Positions 26,852 to 34,346 of a DNA stretch of 64,000 nucleotides are shown here, in pieces. The stretch is from Algoriphagus aquimarinus. Lineage in GTDB: Bacteria; Bacteroidota; Bacteroidia; Cytophagales; Cyclobacteriaceae. The stretch is taken from positions 62,001 through 126,000 of the forward strand of contig NZ_FOKK01000012.1 in NCBI RefSeq assembly GCF_900112005.1, read 5' to 3'. How positions within the stretch are numbered: position 1 is the first letter of the stretch; each line of letters begins with the position of its first letter. The position numbers and the translations under genes are program-made. Under the pieces are notes generated by a model. It saw only the letters and a list, made by a program, of their open reading frames with translations, did no database searches and was not told the origin of the DNA.

Positions 26852-27688
26852 CTAGAATCCCGAGCCAACTACAAATTTCAAATCTCGAATTTTCTCCAGC
26901 GTAGCAGCTACTCCATCTTCTTTGTTGTGGTGAGTAATTTCGTTGGCTACAGCTTTGACTTCCATTCGTGCATTATCTACTGCGACTCCCCAACCTACCG
27001 ATTGCAGCAAGTCTATGTCGTTATAATTGTCTCCAAAAGCGACAACTGAGTCCATCCCAAAATCATAGGAATGTGATAGAATCTTCTTCAAACCTGTGGC
27101 TTTAGAAATAGCTTTTGGGGCAATTTCCAGATAGGTTTCACTGGATCTATACAAATGCAAGTCAAGCGAATGTTCTGAGTGCAATTCTCCAAAAAGCCAG
27201 GCCATCTCATTAGATTCTCCCATGCACATTACTTTGTGAGCACCAGAATTGTCCTTTGACCAAAGATCCAACACGTCCTGGCCAGGAAGCCAACTACATT
27301 GAACTTTTGTGTTTTTTACCTCACGCTGGGACCAGTAATCATCTTTTTCCTCATACCAATTTTCACCCTGATACAAACTCACATGGATATCCGTTTTTTG
27401 TGTGAGTTGAAGGATTTTGGAAACCAAACCCACAGGAATGCTAACGTCTTCAAGCACTTCTCCATCCGCACTGAGCACATAGCCACCGTTGTAGGAAATC
27501 AAAGGCTGTGGAGTTCGCTTTAAGTCATGAAGTAAATGGCGCATGGCATCCGGCATGCGAGAACTGGCAAGAATCACAGGAAAATTTACGGGTAAATCTG
27601 CCACTACGGCTTTGAGGCGAGGTGATAGATCGCGCACTGAATTGAGGAGTGTGCCGTCAATATCAGAGCAAAAAGCTTTTATTTCCAT
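26852..27688 (-). CDS. HAD-superfamily hydrolase, Cof type
   Basis: A 278-residue phosphatase of the Cof/YidA branch. Motif I is CSDIDGTLLNS (Asp9 nucleophile, Asp11). Motif II is near VILASSRMP, and motif III/IV is VVAFGDNYNDIDLL. The large cap domain between is typical of type IIB members, which dephosphorylate sugar phosphates or flavin precursors; the substrate cannot be read from the sequence. Its ATG overlaps the stop codon of the upstream membrane-protein gene (TAATG), so the two are translationally coupled. Confidence 0.92.
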   Translation of the reverse strand: MEIKAFCSDIDGTLLNSVRDLSPRLKAVVADLPVNFPVILASSRMPDAMRHLLHDLKRTPQPLISYNGGYVLSADGEVLEDVSIPVGLVSKILQLTQKTDIHVSLYQGENWYEEKDDYWSQREVKNTKVQCSWLPGQDVLDLWSKDNSGAHKVMCMGESNEMAWLFGELHSEHSLDLHLYRSSETYLEIAPKAISKATGLKKILSHSYDFGMDSVVAFGDNYNDIDLLQSVGWGVAVDNARMEVKAVANEITHHNKEDGVAATLEKIRDLKFVVGSGF

Positions 27689-27960
27689 TAATCGAAGTCG
27701 GACCAGTTGACATCATCAGCAAAATTGGCAAATACACCAAAGCCAATAACAGCTATAAAAATTATTACTGCAGCGAAGATTATAAGTTTGACTATCAATT
27801 CCGCCTTGACCCATTTGGCCTTCTCTGGATCAGTCTCTTTGTCCGTCGCCCATATGATCAGCATGATGAGACCGATCAAAGGAATGCGTTTTATCAGAAC
27901 GGCTATTATCCAATCCCCCAATGAGGTAGGTGGCTTTTTGTATTCGTTTGGTAATTCCAT
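27688..27960 (-). CDS. small membrane protein of unknown function
   Basis: A 90-residue protein with two hydrophobic segments, about residues 17-43 (WIIAVLIKRIPLIGLIMLII) and 55-79. The connecting loop (ATDKETDPEKAKWVKAEL) is conspicuously hydrophilic. The WIIAVLIKRIPLIGLIM pattern occurs in small Bacteroidota membrane proteins of unknown role. Its stop overlaps the start of the HAD hydrolase gene. Confidence 0.75.
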   Translation of the reverse strand: MELPNEYKKPPTSLGDWIIAVLIKRIPLIGLIMLIIWATDKETDPEKAKWVKAELIVKLIIFAAVIIFIAVIGFGVFANFADDVNWSDFD

Positions 27961-27973
27961 GGATTAAATAGGT

Positions 27974-28399
27974 TTAGTTAAAATCTTTTGTGTCAAACAT
28001 GTACTCCTGCATGGCAACATTCTCAGGATTTGTAGGGTCTGTTTGAATAAACTGCACAGTAATTTGCTGATATTCTGTCGCTTTTTCAAAATCTCGGAGA
28101 TAAAGTTCTGCACACTTTCGGGCAAGAATTTCTGGCTGATTTCCTAGAATAAGCGGGTCGCCATTTTGTAATTTCAGATAAATGGTAGAAGTAGTTGAAT
28201 CATCTGTAGTTGATTTACTCAGATTTACATTCATTCCTTGGAAATTCCCCAGCATCCTGATTTCCTCAGAAGGCATAAATCCTTCACCCATCATTGCTTC
28301 CATTCCTTTGAAAGCGAATTTTGCGATGTTCTCAGGATTGCATGAGCACGAACTGATTGCTGCTAGTAAAAATAGAAGGATAAAAATTCGATTTCGCAT
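27974..28399 (-). CDS. putative lipoprotein of unknown function
   Basis: A 141-residue protein with a lipoprotein-type signal (MRNRIFILLFLLAAISSCSC). Cys18 or Cys20 is the likely lipidation site. The mature part has a strand-rich segment (MNVNLSKSTTDDSTTSTIYLKL) and no recognisable domain. It lies 13 nt upstream of the small membrane-protein gene on the same strand, so cotranscription with that gene and the HAD hydrolase gene is possible. Confidence 0.72.
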   Translation of the reverse strand: MRNRIFILLFLLAAISSCSCNPENIAKFAFKGMEAMMGEGFMPSEEIRMLGNFQGMNVNLSKSTTDDSTTSTIYLKLQNGDPLILGNQPEILARKCAELYLRDFEKATEYQQITVQFIQTDPTNPENVAMQEYMFDTKDFN

Positions 28400-28443
28400 G
28401 TTGATTTCCAGTTAGAAATAAAGTCATGCGAATTTAAACAATC

Positions 28444-28863
28444 TTAAGTAGATCTCTTGGTGACGATTAAAATGGCTCTTTTGTCTTCAGGGTTGTGAGG
28501 GTTGTTAAGGTCTGGATAAGGGATGGCATCGATCAACCTTACTGCATATTCTTCGGTGGAAAATTGGACAGGATATCCACTGAATAACTCTTCTGTGCTG
28601 AGTTTAAGCTGATAATCTTTTCCGTCAATTGTAAGCATTCCTTCGATCATAATCATTCCTTGCCAAATGCATTCCCCTCCAGTTGGACATCTAGAATCTT
28701 GAATATCTATAAGTGTAATGGATATATTTTTAGGGCAGTTTTCAAGAGTCTCACCAATGGCCATTTCAAACTCCTTCGCCAGATCAAACCCTTCACACTC
28801 ATTCTTATCATCGCAAGAAAACATAAGCGAAACAGACAAGAATAGAATCAATAGGTTGCGCAT
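28444..28863 (-). CDS. putative lipoprotein of unknown function
   Basis: A 139-residue protein with a lipoprotein signal (MRNLLILFLSVSLMFSCDD, Cys17). The mature part contains a paired-cysteine segment, DSRCPTGGECIWQG, seen in many small Bacteroidota lipoproteins. A beta-rich remainder ends in RAILIVTK. No function is known to me. It precedes the other lipoprotein gene by 44 nt and may share its transcript. Confidence 0.75.
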   Translation of the reverse strand: MRNLLILFLSVSLMFSCDDKNECEGFDLAKEFEMAIGETLENCPKNISITLIDIQDSRCPTGGECIWQGMIMIEGMLTIDGKDYQLKLSTEELFSGYPVQFSTEEYAVRLIDAIPYPDLNNPHNPEDKRAILIVTKRST

Positions 28864-28971
28864 GGCGATTCGATTTATAGATTGCTCAGAAGTATTATCT
28901 ATACGGATTTGAGGAAGGAAGTGCTACAAAGTGCTCTGCGCGAGCTAGAGATTAGCGGCATCCTAAAAAAA

Positions 28972-29000
28972 CAAAAAAGCTTCACATTTCTGTAAAGCTT
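28972..29000 (-). terminator. terminator of the decayed tRNA copy
   Basis: On the minus strand AAGCTTTACA, loop GAAA, TGTGAAGCTT, then a T-run. It is almost the same sequence as the terminator at 29086-29114 behind the intact tRNA-Ala, so it belongs to the duplicated unit. Confidence 0.75.
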
Positions 29001-29008
29001 TTCAAAAG

Positions 29009-29079
29009 TGAATCCCGAATACTATTGGGAGAAACGTTGACCTTTCGGGATGCTCTAGCTAACTGAGCTAAATAGAGAA
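29009..29079 (-). pseudogene. degenerate tRNA-Ala copy
   Basis: Read on the minus strand, the sequence keeps the tRNA D-arm (TAGCTCAGTTAGCTAGAGCA, one change from the intact gene) and the GGTCAACG stretch that follows the anticodon arm. The anticodon stem-loop is lost, the T-arm is replaced by a palindrome-like TCCCAATAGTATTCGGGA, and the acceptor strands no longer pair. It is flanked by a near copy of the intact gene's terminator, which points to a tandem duplication that decayed. Confidence 0.75.
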
Positions 29080-29085
29080 TAAATA

Positions 29086-29114
29086 CAAAAAGCTCCACAT
29101 TTCTGTGAAGCTTT
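29086..29114 (-). terminator. intrinsic terminator of tRNA-Ala
   Basis: On the minus strand AAGCTTCACA, loop GAAA, TGTGGAGCTT (one G-T pair), followed by T residues. It begins 8 nt past the tRNA 3' end. Confidence 0.8.
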
Positions 29115-29121
29115 TCAAAAG

Positions 29122-29195
29122 TGGAGAATAACGGATTCGAACCGTTGACCCCTTCACTGCCAGCGAAGTGCTCTAGCCAACTGAGCTAATCCCCC
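29122..29195 (-). tRNA. tRNA-Ala (anticodon GGC)
   Basis: The minus strand folds as a standard 74-nt tRNA. The acceptor is GGGGGAT with ATTCTCC and the D-arm is GCTC...GAGC. The anticodon stem CTTCG/CGAAG encloses loop CTGGCAG (anticodon GGC), and the T-arm is AACGG-TTCGAAT-CCGTT. The acceptor contains the G3-U70 wobble pair, the main identity element for alanyl-tRNA synthetase. The 3' CCA is not encoded. Confidence 0.97.
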
Positions 29196-29205
29196 TTTTG
29201 GTTTG

Positions 29206-29236
29206 CAAATATAGACGTAGGTTTTTGCTGTGCAAA
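29206..29236 (-). promoter_or_regulatory. promoter of tRNA-Ala
   Basis: On the minus strand TTTG (29233-29236) and TATATTTG (29206-29213) are spaced by 19 nt, a full match to the Bacteroidota consensus. The tRNA starts 11 nt past the -7 box. Confidence 0.8.
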
Positions 29237-29243
29237 GGAAATT

Positions 29244-29864
29244 TTACTCGGTAGAATAATTAATTCGAGTCATGATGCTGCGACCAAGTGTGACTTCATC
29301 TGTAAATTCCAATTCTCCGCCTACAGGGATTCCCCGCGCGATGGAACTTACCCTAATTCCTTTTTCCTTTAGCTTTTTTGCCAGATAGAATGAGGTGGTA
29401 TCGCCTTCCATCGTGGCGCTAAGCGCCAAAATCACTTCTTGAATAGGTTCGCTTTGCGAAGCCACTTCCACTCTAGAAAGCAAAGATTCTATCTTCAATT
29501 CCTCCGGCCCAATACCTTGAATGGGAGAAATCACTCCTCCTAGCACATGGTATTTCCCCTGAAACTGATTCGTATTTTCTATAGCCAGCACATCACGAAT
29601 ATCCTCTACCACGCAAAGAATGGCACCGTCTCGGCGATGACTGATGCAAATACTGCATTCTTCTGCATCCGAAATATTATGGCAGGTTTTGCAATATTGG
29701 ATCTCAGTACGCATACGAGTGATTGCCAAAGCCAAAGCTTCAGTGTTTGCCTCGTGCTGCTTGAGAAGATGAAGTGCTAGGCGAAGTGCGGTCTTCTTAC
29801 CAATTCCCGGAAGTCGGGAGATTTCGGTGACAGCATCTTCTATCAGTTTGGAAGGGAAATTCAA
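29244..29864 (-). CDS. recR: recombination mediator protein RecR
   Basis: A 206-residue protein that works with RecF/RecO to load RecA on gapped DNA. The N-terminal helix-hairpin-helix (SRLPGIGKKTALRLALHLL) is followed by a zinc finger with Cys58, Cys61, Cys70 and Cys73. A Toprim domain follows, with ILCVVEDIRDVLAIE and the QGKYHVLGGVISP segment. The length is typical. It starts 12 nt after clpS ends on the same strand, so the two are probably cotranscribed. Confidence 0.97.
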   Translation of the reverse strand: MNFPSKLIEDAVTEISRLPGIGKKTALRLALHLLKQHEANTEALALAITRMRTEIQYCKTCHNISDAEECSICISHRRDGAILCVVEDIRDVLAIENTNQFQGKYHVLGGVISPIQGIGPEELKIESLLSRVEVASQSEPIQEVILALSATMEGDTTSFYLAKKLKEKGIRVSSIARGIPVGGELEFTDEVTLGRSIMTRINYSTE

Positions 29865-29876
29865 TTGTGAGTGGTT

Positions 29877-30170
29877 TTAAACGATTTCGGCTTGGATTCC
29901 AGCATCTAATATAGCCTCACACATAGGTTTTAGCTCTGTAATACTGCCTTTTTTTACTGCACATTTTCCCCTGTAGTGGATCGTGATCGTGCATTGCTCT
30001 GCTTGCTCTATGTTGTGCTTGCAGACTTTCATCAATATCTTGATGACATGATCGAATGTGTTGAATTCGTCATTGTACACAATCAGGTCGTTGGATTCAA
30101 CATCTATCAAATCCTCCACCAGAACTTCTGATTCTTCGATATATGGAAATGGGTCGTTTGAATGATTCAT
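29877..30170 (-). CDS. clpS: ATP-dependent Clp protease adaptor ClpS
   Basis: A 97-residue adaptor that delivers N-degron substrates to ClpAP-type proteases. The family motif LIVYNDEFNTFDHVI is present, with the YNDE residues that contact substrate. The C-terminal HYRGKCAVKKGS and MCEAILDAGIQAEI complete the fold. The acidic N-terminal extension is variable in the family. It is first in a clpS-recR unit, divergent from the symporter gene, whose start is 53 nt away. Confidence 0.95.
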   Translation of the reverse strand: MNHSNDPFPYIEESEVLVEDLIDVESNDLIVYNDEFNTFDHVIKILMKVCKHNIEQAEQCTITIHYRGKCAVKKGSITELKPMCEAILDAGIQAEIV

Positions 30171-30223
30171 TTTGCAAAATTAAGAATATTGGACAACTTA
30201 GCGAACCCACTTCAATACGATTT

Positions 30224-31672
30224 ATGAATTCCCAATTAGTCCTCCTGGTAATCTGTTGTTATTTTTTACTTCTATTCCTTATTTCCTGGTTCACTTCACG
30301 TAAAGTTTCTGCCGATACTTTCTTCACGGGAGATCGCCAATCTCCTTGGTTCCTGGTAGCATTTGGAATGATAGGCGCCTCACTATCAGGAGTTACGTTC
30401 ATCTCGGTTCCCGGAGAAGTCGGTAATTCTAACTTCTTTTACTTCCAAGTTGTTTTGGGCTATACGCTTGGATATTTCGTGATTGCCAAAGTGCTGTTGC
30501 CTCTCTATTATCGGCTAAATTTAGTGTCGATCTATTCCTACCTAGAAGATAGATTTGGCTTTTGGTCTTATAAGACCGGTGCTTTTTTCTTTATTCTTTC
30601 AAGAACTTTAGGTTCATCGATTCGCGTGTTTTTAGTCGCGAGTGTCTTGCAACTTATTCTGTTCGATTCATTAGGCATTCCATTTTGGGTCTCAGTGTTG
30701 ATCACAGTCGGCTTGATCTGGCTATATACGCACCGTGGAGGCATCAAAACTGTCGTTTGGACGGATACGCTGCAGACATTCTTTATGCTTGCTGCAGTCG
30801 TGGTTTGCGTGATTACCGTGGGAAATGCTTTGAACTTCGACGGAGTGAGTGATTATGTGAAAACAGTCTCGAATGACCCGCGCTCCCAGATATTCAATTG
30901 GGACTGGAAATCAGGCACGAATTTCTTCAAGCAATTTATCTCTGGTGCATTTATTACTATCGTGATGACTGGCTTAGATCAGGACATGATGCAAAAGAAT
31001 TTGACTTGCAAAAATATCGGCGATGCTCAGAAAAATATGTTCTGGTTTACGACAATTCTGGTCTTCGTAAACTTACTTTTCTTGGCTTTGGGCGTGTTGC
31101 TTTTTCTATATGCTGAAACTCAGGGCGTGCAGATACCAACTAAAACGGATGAGCTTTTCCCTCTTCTGGCTACAGAATATTTCTCACCTTTTGCAGGAAT
31201 TGTGTTCGTGTTAGGTATCACAGCGGCAGCTTATTCCAGCGCTGACTCTACACTGACAGCCTTGACAACCTCATTTTGCATAGATTTTCTAGAGATTGAA
31301 AAAAGATATCCTGCGGAAAAGCGTGTTTCCGTTCGCAAGAAAGTTCACATCGTATTCACCTTTGTAATGTTCTTAGTGATTATGGCTTTTCACTGGATCA
31401 ATAATCAGAGTGTGATCAATTCCGTCTTTGTGATTGCGGGATACACTTATGGCCCGCTGCTTGGGCTTTATGCTTTTGGCTTATTCACGAAGTATCAGGT
31501 CAAAGACAAGTTCGTGCCTTACCTAGCTATATTTGCTCCATTACTGACTTTTGCGATAGCATCCAATTCAGAAGAACTATTCTGGGGCTACAAGTTTGGC
31601 TTTGAAGCGCTGATCTTGAACGGACTGATCATGTTTGTTGGCTTGTATTTGCTTCGCAAAAATAAATCATAG
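30224..31672 (+). CDS. sodium:solute symporter family protein
   Basis: A 482-residue inner membrane transporter with about 13 hydrophobic helices. SSS family signatures are SRKVSADTFFTGDRQSPWF near residue 25, GMIGASLSGVTFISVPG, the YRLNLVSIYSYLEDRFG segment and the sodium-site region GITAAAYSSADSTLTALT. The solute is unknown. The frame is open 27 codons upstream, but that part overlaps clpS and is hydrophilic, so I start at the ATG at 30224. It ends about 90 nt before a strong bidirectional terminator. Confidence 0.93.
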   Translation: MNSQLVLLVICCYFLLLFLISWFTSRKVSADTFFTGDRQSPWFLVAFGMIGASLSGVTFISVPGEVGNSNFFYFQVVLGYTLGYFVIAKVLLPLYYRLNLVSIYSYLEDRFGFWSYKTGAFFFILSRTLGSSIRVFLVASVLQLILFDSLGIPFWVSVLITVGLIWLYTHRGGIKTVVWTDTLQTFFMLAAVVVCVITVGNALNFDGVSDYVKTVSNDPRSQIFNWDWKSGTNFFKQFISGAFITIVMTGLDQDMMQKNLTCKNIGDAQKNMFWFTTILVFVNLLFLALGVLLFLYAETQGVQIPTKTDELFPLLATEYFSPFAGIVFVLGITAAAYSSADSTLTALTTSFCIDFLEIEKRYPAEKRVSVRKKVHIVFTFVMFLVIMAFHWINNQSVINSVFVIAGYTYGPLLGLYAFGLFTKYQVKDKFVPYLAIFAPLLTFAIASNSEELFWGYKFGFEALILNGLIMFVGLYLLRKNKS

Positions 31673-31761
31673 CATTAATTACGTTTCAGGCTGTTAGAAA
31701 AAATTTGATATTTCAAGACCAAGAGCACTGTCCAAAGAAAATCAGCTTTCTTGAAAAAAAT

Positions 31762-31810
31762 AAAAGTGGCCTACATAAGAAATAGTGAAAATCTTATGTA
31801 GGCCACTTTT
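31762..31810. terminator. strong bidirectional terminator
   Basis: A perfect 19-bp inverted repeat (AAAAGTGGCCTACATAAGA and its complement) around an 11-nt loop lies between the convergent symporter and rsmG genes. T-runs are available on either strand. Confidence 0.92.
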
Positions 31811-31842
31811 GGTTAGCCCTCTTAATTGATCAAGCCGATTAT

Positions 31843-32487
31843 TTATCTCTTCTCCTCCCAAGGAATATAGATCACTTTTTTGGTCTCAAAATATGCCTCT
31901 TTGAAGTAGTCCTGCATGTGATAAACCACGTAAGATTTGTCCAATTCCTCCATTTCCTCGTCTACCTCTCCGCCTTTCAGATAGAGAATGCCATTGGCAA
32001 ATTCGCTTACATCTTCCTTACGGATTTTGTTTTTCACCCAAGGATAAAAATTAGCCATTCGAGTCACTGCCCGACTGATCACAAAGTCATATTTTCTAAC
32101 CAACTCCTCAGCTCTGGCTTGCTGTGCTTCTACATTGGTAAGTCCAAGCTGCTTCACCACGTCCTTTACTACCGTGATCTTTTTCCCAATAGAATCGACC
32201 AAATGAAAATGTGTCTCAGGAAACATGATCGCTAGAGGAATTCCTGGGAAACCACCTCCAGTGCCAATATCAAGGATTTTGGTGTCTGGTTCGAAGGGCA
32301 TCACTTTCACTATCCCTAGGGAATGCAACACATGATGCACATAGAAATGCTCCATGTCCTTGCGAGATATCACGTTGATCTTGGAGTTCCAATCTTCGTA
32401 TAGCTCCTGAAGGTTGTCGAATTGCGCTAACTGAACCTCAGTAAGGTCTGGGAAATAAGACTGGATAAGTTGAGTACCGGAGTTCAT
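31843..32487 (-). CDS. rsmG: 16S rRNA (guanine-N7) methyltransferase RsmG
   Basis: A 214-residue SAM-dependent methyltransferase that modifies G527 of 16S rRNA. The SAM motif is DIGTGGGFPGIPLA (residues 73-86), followed by HLVDSIGKKITVVKD and the SRAVTRMANFYPW region typical of RsmG/GidB. Its ATG overlaps the stop codon of the sigma factor gene (TAATG). Here rsmG is not next to mnmG or parAB; it ends a glycosyltransferase-sigma-rsmG unit. Confidence 0.96.
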   Translation of the reverse strand: MNSGTQLIQSYFPDLTEVQLAQFDNLQELYEDWNSKINVISRKDMEHFYVHHVLHSLGIVKVMPFEPDTKILDIGTGGGFPGIPLAIMFPETHFHLVDSIGKKITVVKDVVKQLGLTNVEAQQARAEELVRKYDFVISRAVTRMANFYPWVKNKIRKEDVSEFANGILYLKGGEVDEEMEELDKSYVVYHMQDYFKEAYFETKKVIYIPWEEKR

Positions 32488-33098
32488 TAAATGTGTTTTT
32501 CTTTGCCTGCGGCAATTTCGTATAGTAATTCTCTAGAGCGGTGAAGTTGTGCTTTCACTGTCCCTAGCGGTTTTTCCAATTCTTGGGCTATCTCTTCGTA
32601 GGACAGCTCGTCAAAGTAGCGGAGCTGTACGAGTTTTCTGTATTTCGCAGGAAGCTTATCCACAAAGATCCGCACCATCTCGATCCGCTGTGTACGGATG
32701 AATTCATCTTGCGGATTGTTATCATCATCTTCCACATCGATCGTTACGGAATTCCCTCCATCATCCGACATGGTTGTATTCAAGCTCATGGTTTTGAGCT
32801 TCTTCTTACGGATAAAATCAATGGTATTATTCGTGGCAATTCTAAAAAGCCAAGTAGAAAAGGTGTAATCTTTTTTGAAGCGATGCAGATTTTTGAACGC
32901 TTTTGCGAAAGCCTCCATCGTCAAATCCTCTGCATCATCTGCATCTCGGATCATTTTCAAGATCATGTAATAAACGGCCTTTTTGTAGCGCTTCATCAAA
33001 GAAGCGTACGCTTGCTGATCTTGGTGCTGTACGGCCTGATCGATTAACTCAAAATCTTCGAGTGCTTTCTTAGAAAAACCGCGTTCGTTTATTTCCAT
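32487..33098 (-). CDS. ECF-type RNA polymerase sigma factor
   Basis: A sigma-70 family protein of 203 residues from the ATG at 33098 (an upstream ATG at 33140 adds 14 residues). Region 2 runs from about residue 30 to 100 (DDAEDLTMEAFAKAFKNL, then YTFSTWLFRIATNNTIDF). Region 4 (about 145-195) has RKLVQLRYFDELSYEEIAQ and GTVKAQLHRSR. An acidic insert (DVEDDDNNPQDE) links them. No anti-sigma gene is adjacent. The gene overlaps the end of the upstream glycosyltransferase by 10 nt and the start of rsmG by one. Confidence 0.92.
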   Translation of the reverse strand: MEINERGFSKKALEDFELIDQAVQHQDQQAYASLMKRYKKAVYYMILKMIRDADDAEDLTMEAFAKAFKNLHRFKKDYTFSTWLFRIATNNTIDFIRKKKLKTMSLNTTMSDDGGNSVTIDVEDDDNNPQDEFIRTQRIEMVRIFVDKLPAKYRKLVQLRYFDELSYEEIAQELEKPLGTVKAQLHRSRELLYEIAAGKEKHI

Positions 33099-34225
33099 TG
33101 GATGTCTTTTGCCTGGTGGGATATAGTCCCTAAAATCCAAAAGTAACCTAAATACAAGAAATCAAGCATCCAGATGTTTTTCGGTGGTTTAGTTCCTTGG
33201 ATCTTCCTTTCTGCCGCTTTGAAAATTCGGACAACAAGAATAGATCTCAATAGGATAATACCGAAAACAACGGAAAAATGTTCCCAGCTTTCCGCTAAAC
33301 CGAAATAAATAAGCAATCCTACCCCTCCAATCCAGAATAATGCATGAGAAAAGGTATATAATCCAATCTTTCTCTTGTCTTCACTCCGGTAATACTTTCC
33401 AGCATTCATATGCCTTTTCTTTTGAATCAAGTATTCCTTACTGGTCTCTTTTGGCTTGGAAATCGTATTCGCTTCAGGATCTATAACAATTGTAGTGTTT
33501 CTCCCACTGGCATACTGATTTATAAAAAGATCATCATCCCCACCTTCTATATGCCAAAGTCCTTTGAATGCTTTTACTTCCATAAAGAACTCTTTGCGAT
33601 AGCATAAATTCCTTCCAATTGCCATGAAAGGTCTTCTCCATAGACCGAAGGACATGTAATAAAGTGCTGTCAGCAAGGTTTCGAATTGAATCCAGTTATT
33701 TAAAAATCCTGGTTTTTGTTCATATCCAGAGAAACCAACAGCAAAAGTTTTATTGTGATTTCTTACCGGCGCAGTCATTTTCCGAATCCATTGATCAGAT
33801 TGCGGCAGACAATCTGCATCAGTCAACAAAATAATATCGTTTTTGGCTACTTTGATACCAAGGGTGAGCGCGTACTTCTTTGCAGTCAGGTGTGCTGGTG
33901 TGTATTTGACTGTGACAGATCGAAGTTTTGGATAATTCTCCATCATTTTCTCCAGCAATCTCTTGGTACTATCGGAGGAACGATCATTGACTACCATTAC
34001 ATCGAAAGCGGGATAATCCTGTTCGAATATCTTGGGAATGAGCGTCTTAAGATTTGAAAACTCATTGTGAGCACAAATGACCACGGTCACCCCTTCTTCA
34101 TTTGGCGAAGTAGATTGAGATTTATTGCCCGAGTAAAAGGCAGTCTTACCAAAAATAAATAACAGGTAAACTACCTGAACAAGTATTCCGATACCGAAGA
34201 ATAACCAAAGTAAAAATAGGCCCAT
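33089..34225 (-). CDS. membrane-associated family 2 glycosyltransferase
   Basis: A 378-residue inner-membrane glycosyltransferase. One N-terminal transmembrane helix (residues 3-25) is followed by the GT2 domain: VTVVICAHNEFSNL, VNDRSSDSTKRL and the metal-binding LLTDADCLP. Later motifs GGDDDLFINQ and QKKRHMNAGKYY are the processive-type acceptor region. Two or three C-terminal hydrophobic helices complete it. The product (polysaccharide or lipid) is unknown. The frame is open to 34384, but the ATG at 34225 gives the membrane helix at the N-terminus and lies 18 nt after a promoter element. Confidence 0.88.
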   Translation of the reverse strand: MGLFLLWLFFGIGILVQVVYLLFIFGKTAFYSGNKSQSTSPNEEGVTVVICAHNEFSNLKTLIPKIFEQDYPAFDVMVVNDRSSDSTKRLLEKMMENYPKLRSVTVKYTPAHLTAKKYALTLGIKVAKNDIILLTDADCLPQSDQWIRKMTAPVRNHNKTFAVGFSGYEQKPGFLNNWIQFETLLTALYYMSFGLWRRPFMAIGRNLCYRKEFFMEVKAFKGLWHIEGGDDDLFINQYASGRNTTIVIDPEANTISKPKETSKEYLIQKKRHMNAGKYYRSEDKRKIGLYTFSHALFWIGGVGLLIYFGLAESWEHFSVVFGIILLRSILVVRIFKAAERKIQGTKPPKNIWMLDFLYLGYFWILGTISHQAKDIQWK

Positions 34226-34242
34226 AGGTCGATTTTGCTGCG

Positions 34243-34250
34243 CAAATATA
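34243..34250 (-). promoter_or_regulatory. -7 element for the glycosyltransferase-sigma-rsmG unit
   Basis: The minus strand reads TATATTTG, 18 nt before the ATG at 34225. The usual upstream TTTG spacing is not met. Confidence 0.5.
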
Positions 34251-34286
34251 AAATCAAAATCAGCAAACCATTTAAGAATAAGCGTA

Positions 34287-34294
34287 TATTTTTG
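34287..34294 (+). promoter_or_regulatory. -7 element for tgt
   Basis: The plus strand reads TATTTTTG, 53 nt before the chosen tgt start, in the gap between divergent genes. No -33 box was identified. Confidence 0.45.
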
Positions 34295-34346
34295 TGGGCT
34301 GAACGGGACAGTCTGTAGAATGTCTCTCCAGCAACCCTTTATAGAT

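Noticed and set aside
28440-29240. Integration site (attL/attR) or mobile element at the tRNA-Ala locus
   Set aside because: The repeated D-arm and terminator looked like an att duplication, but the interval holds no integrase and no foreign genes. A plain tandem duplication fits better.
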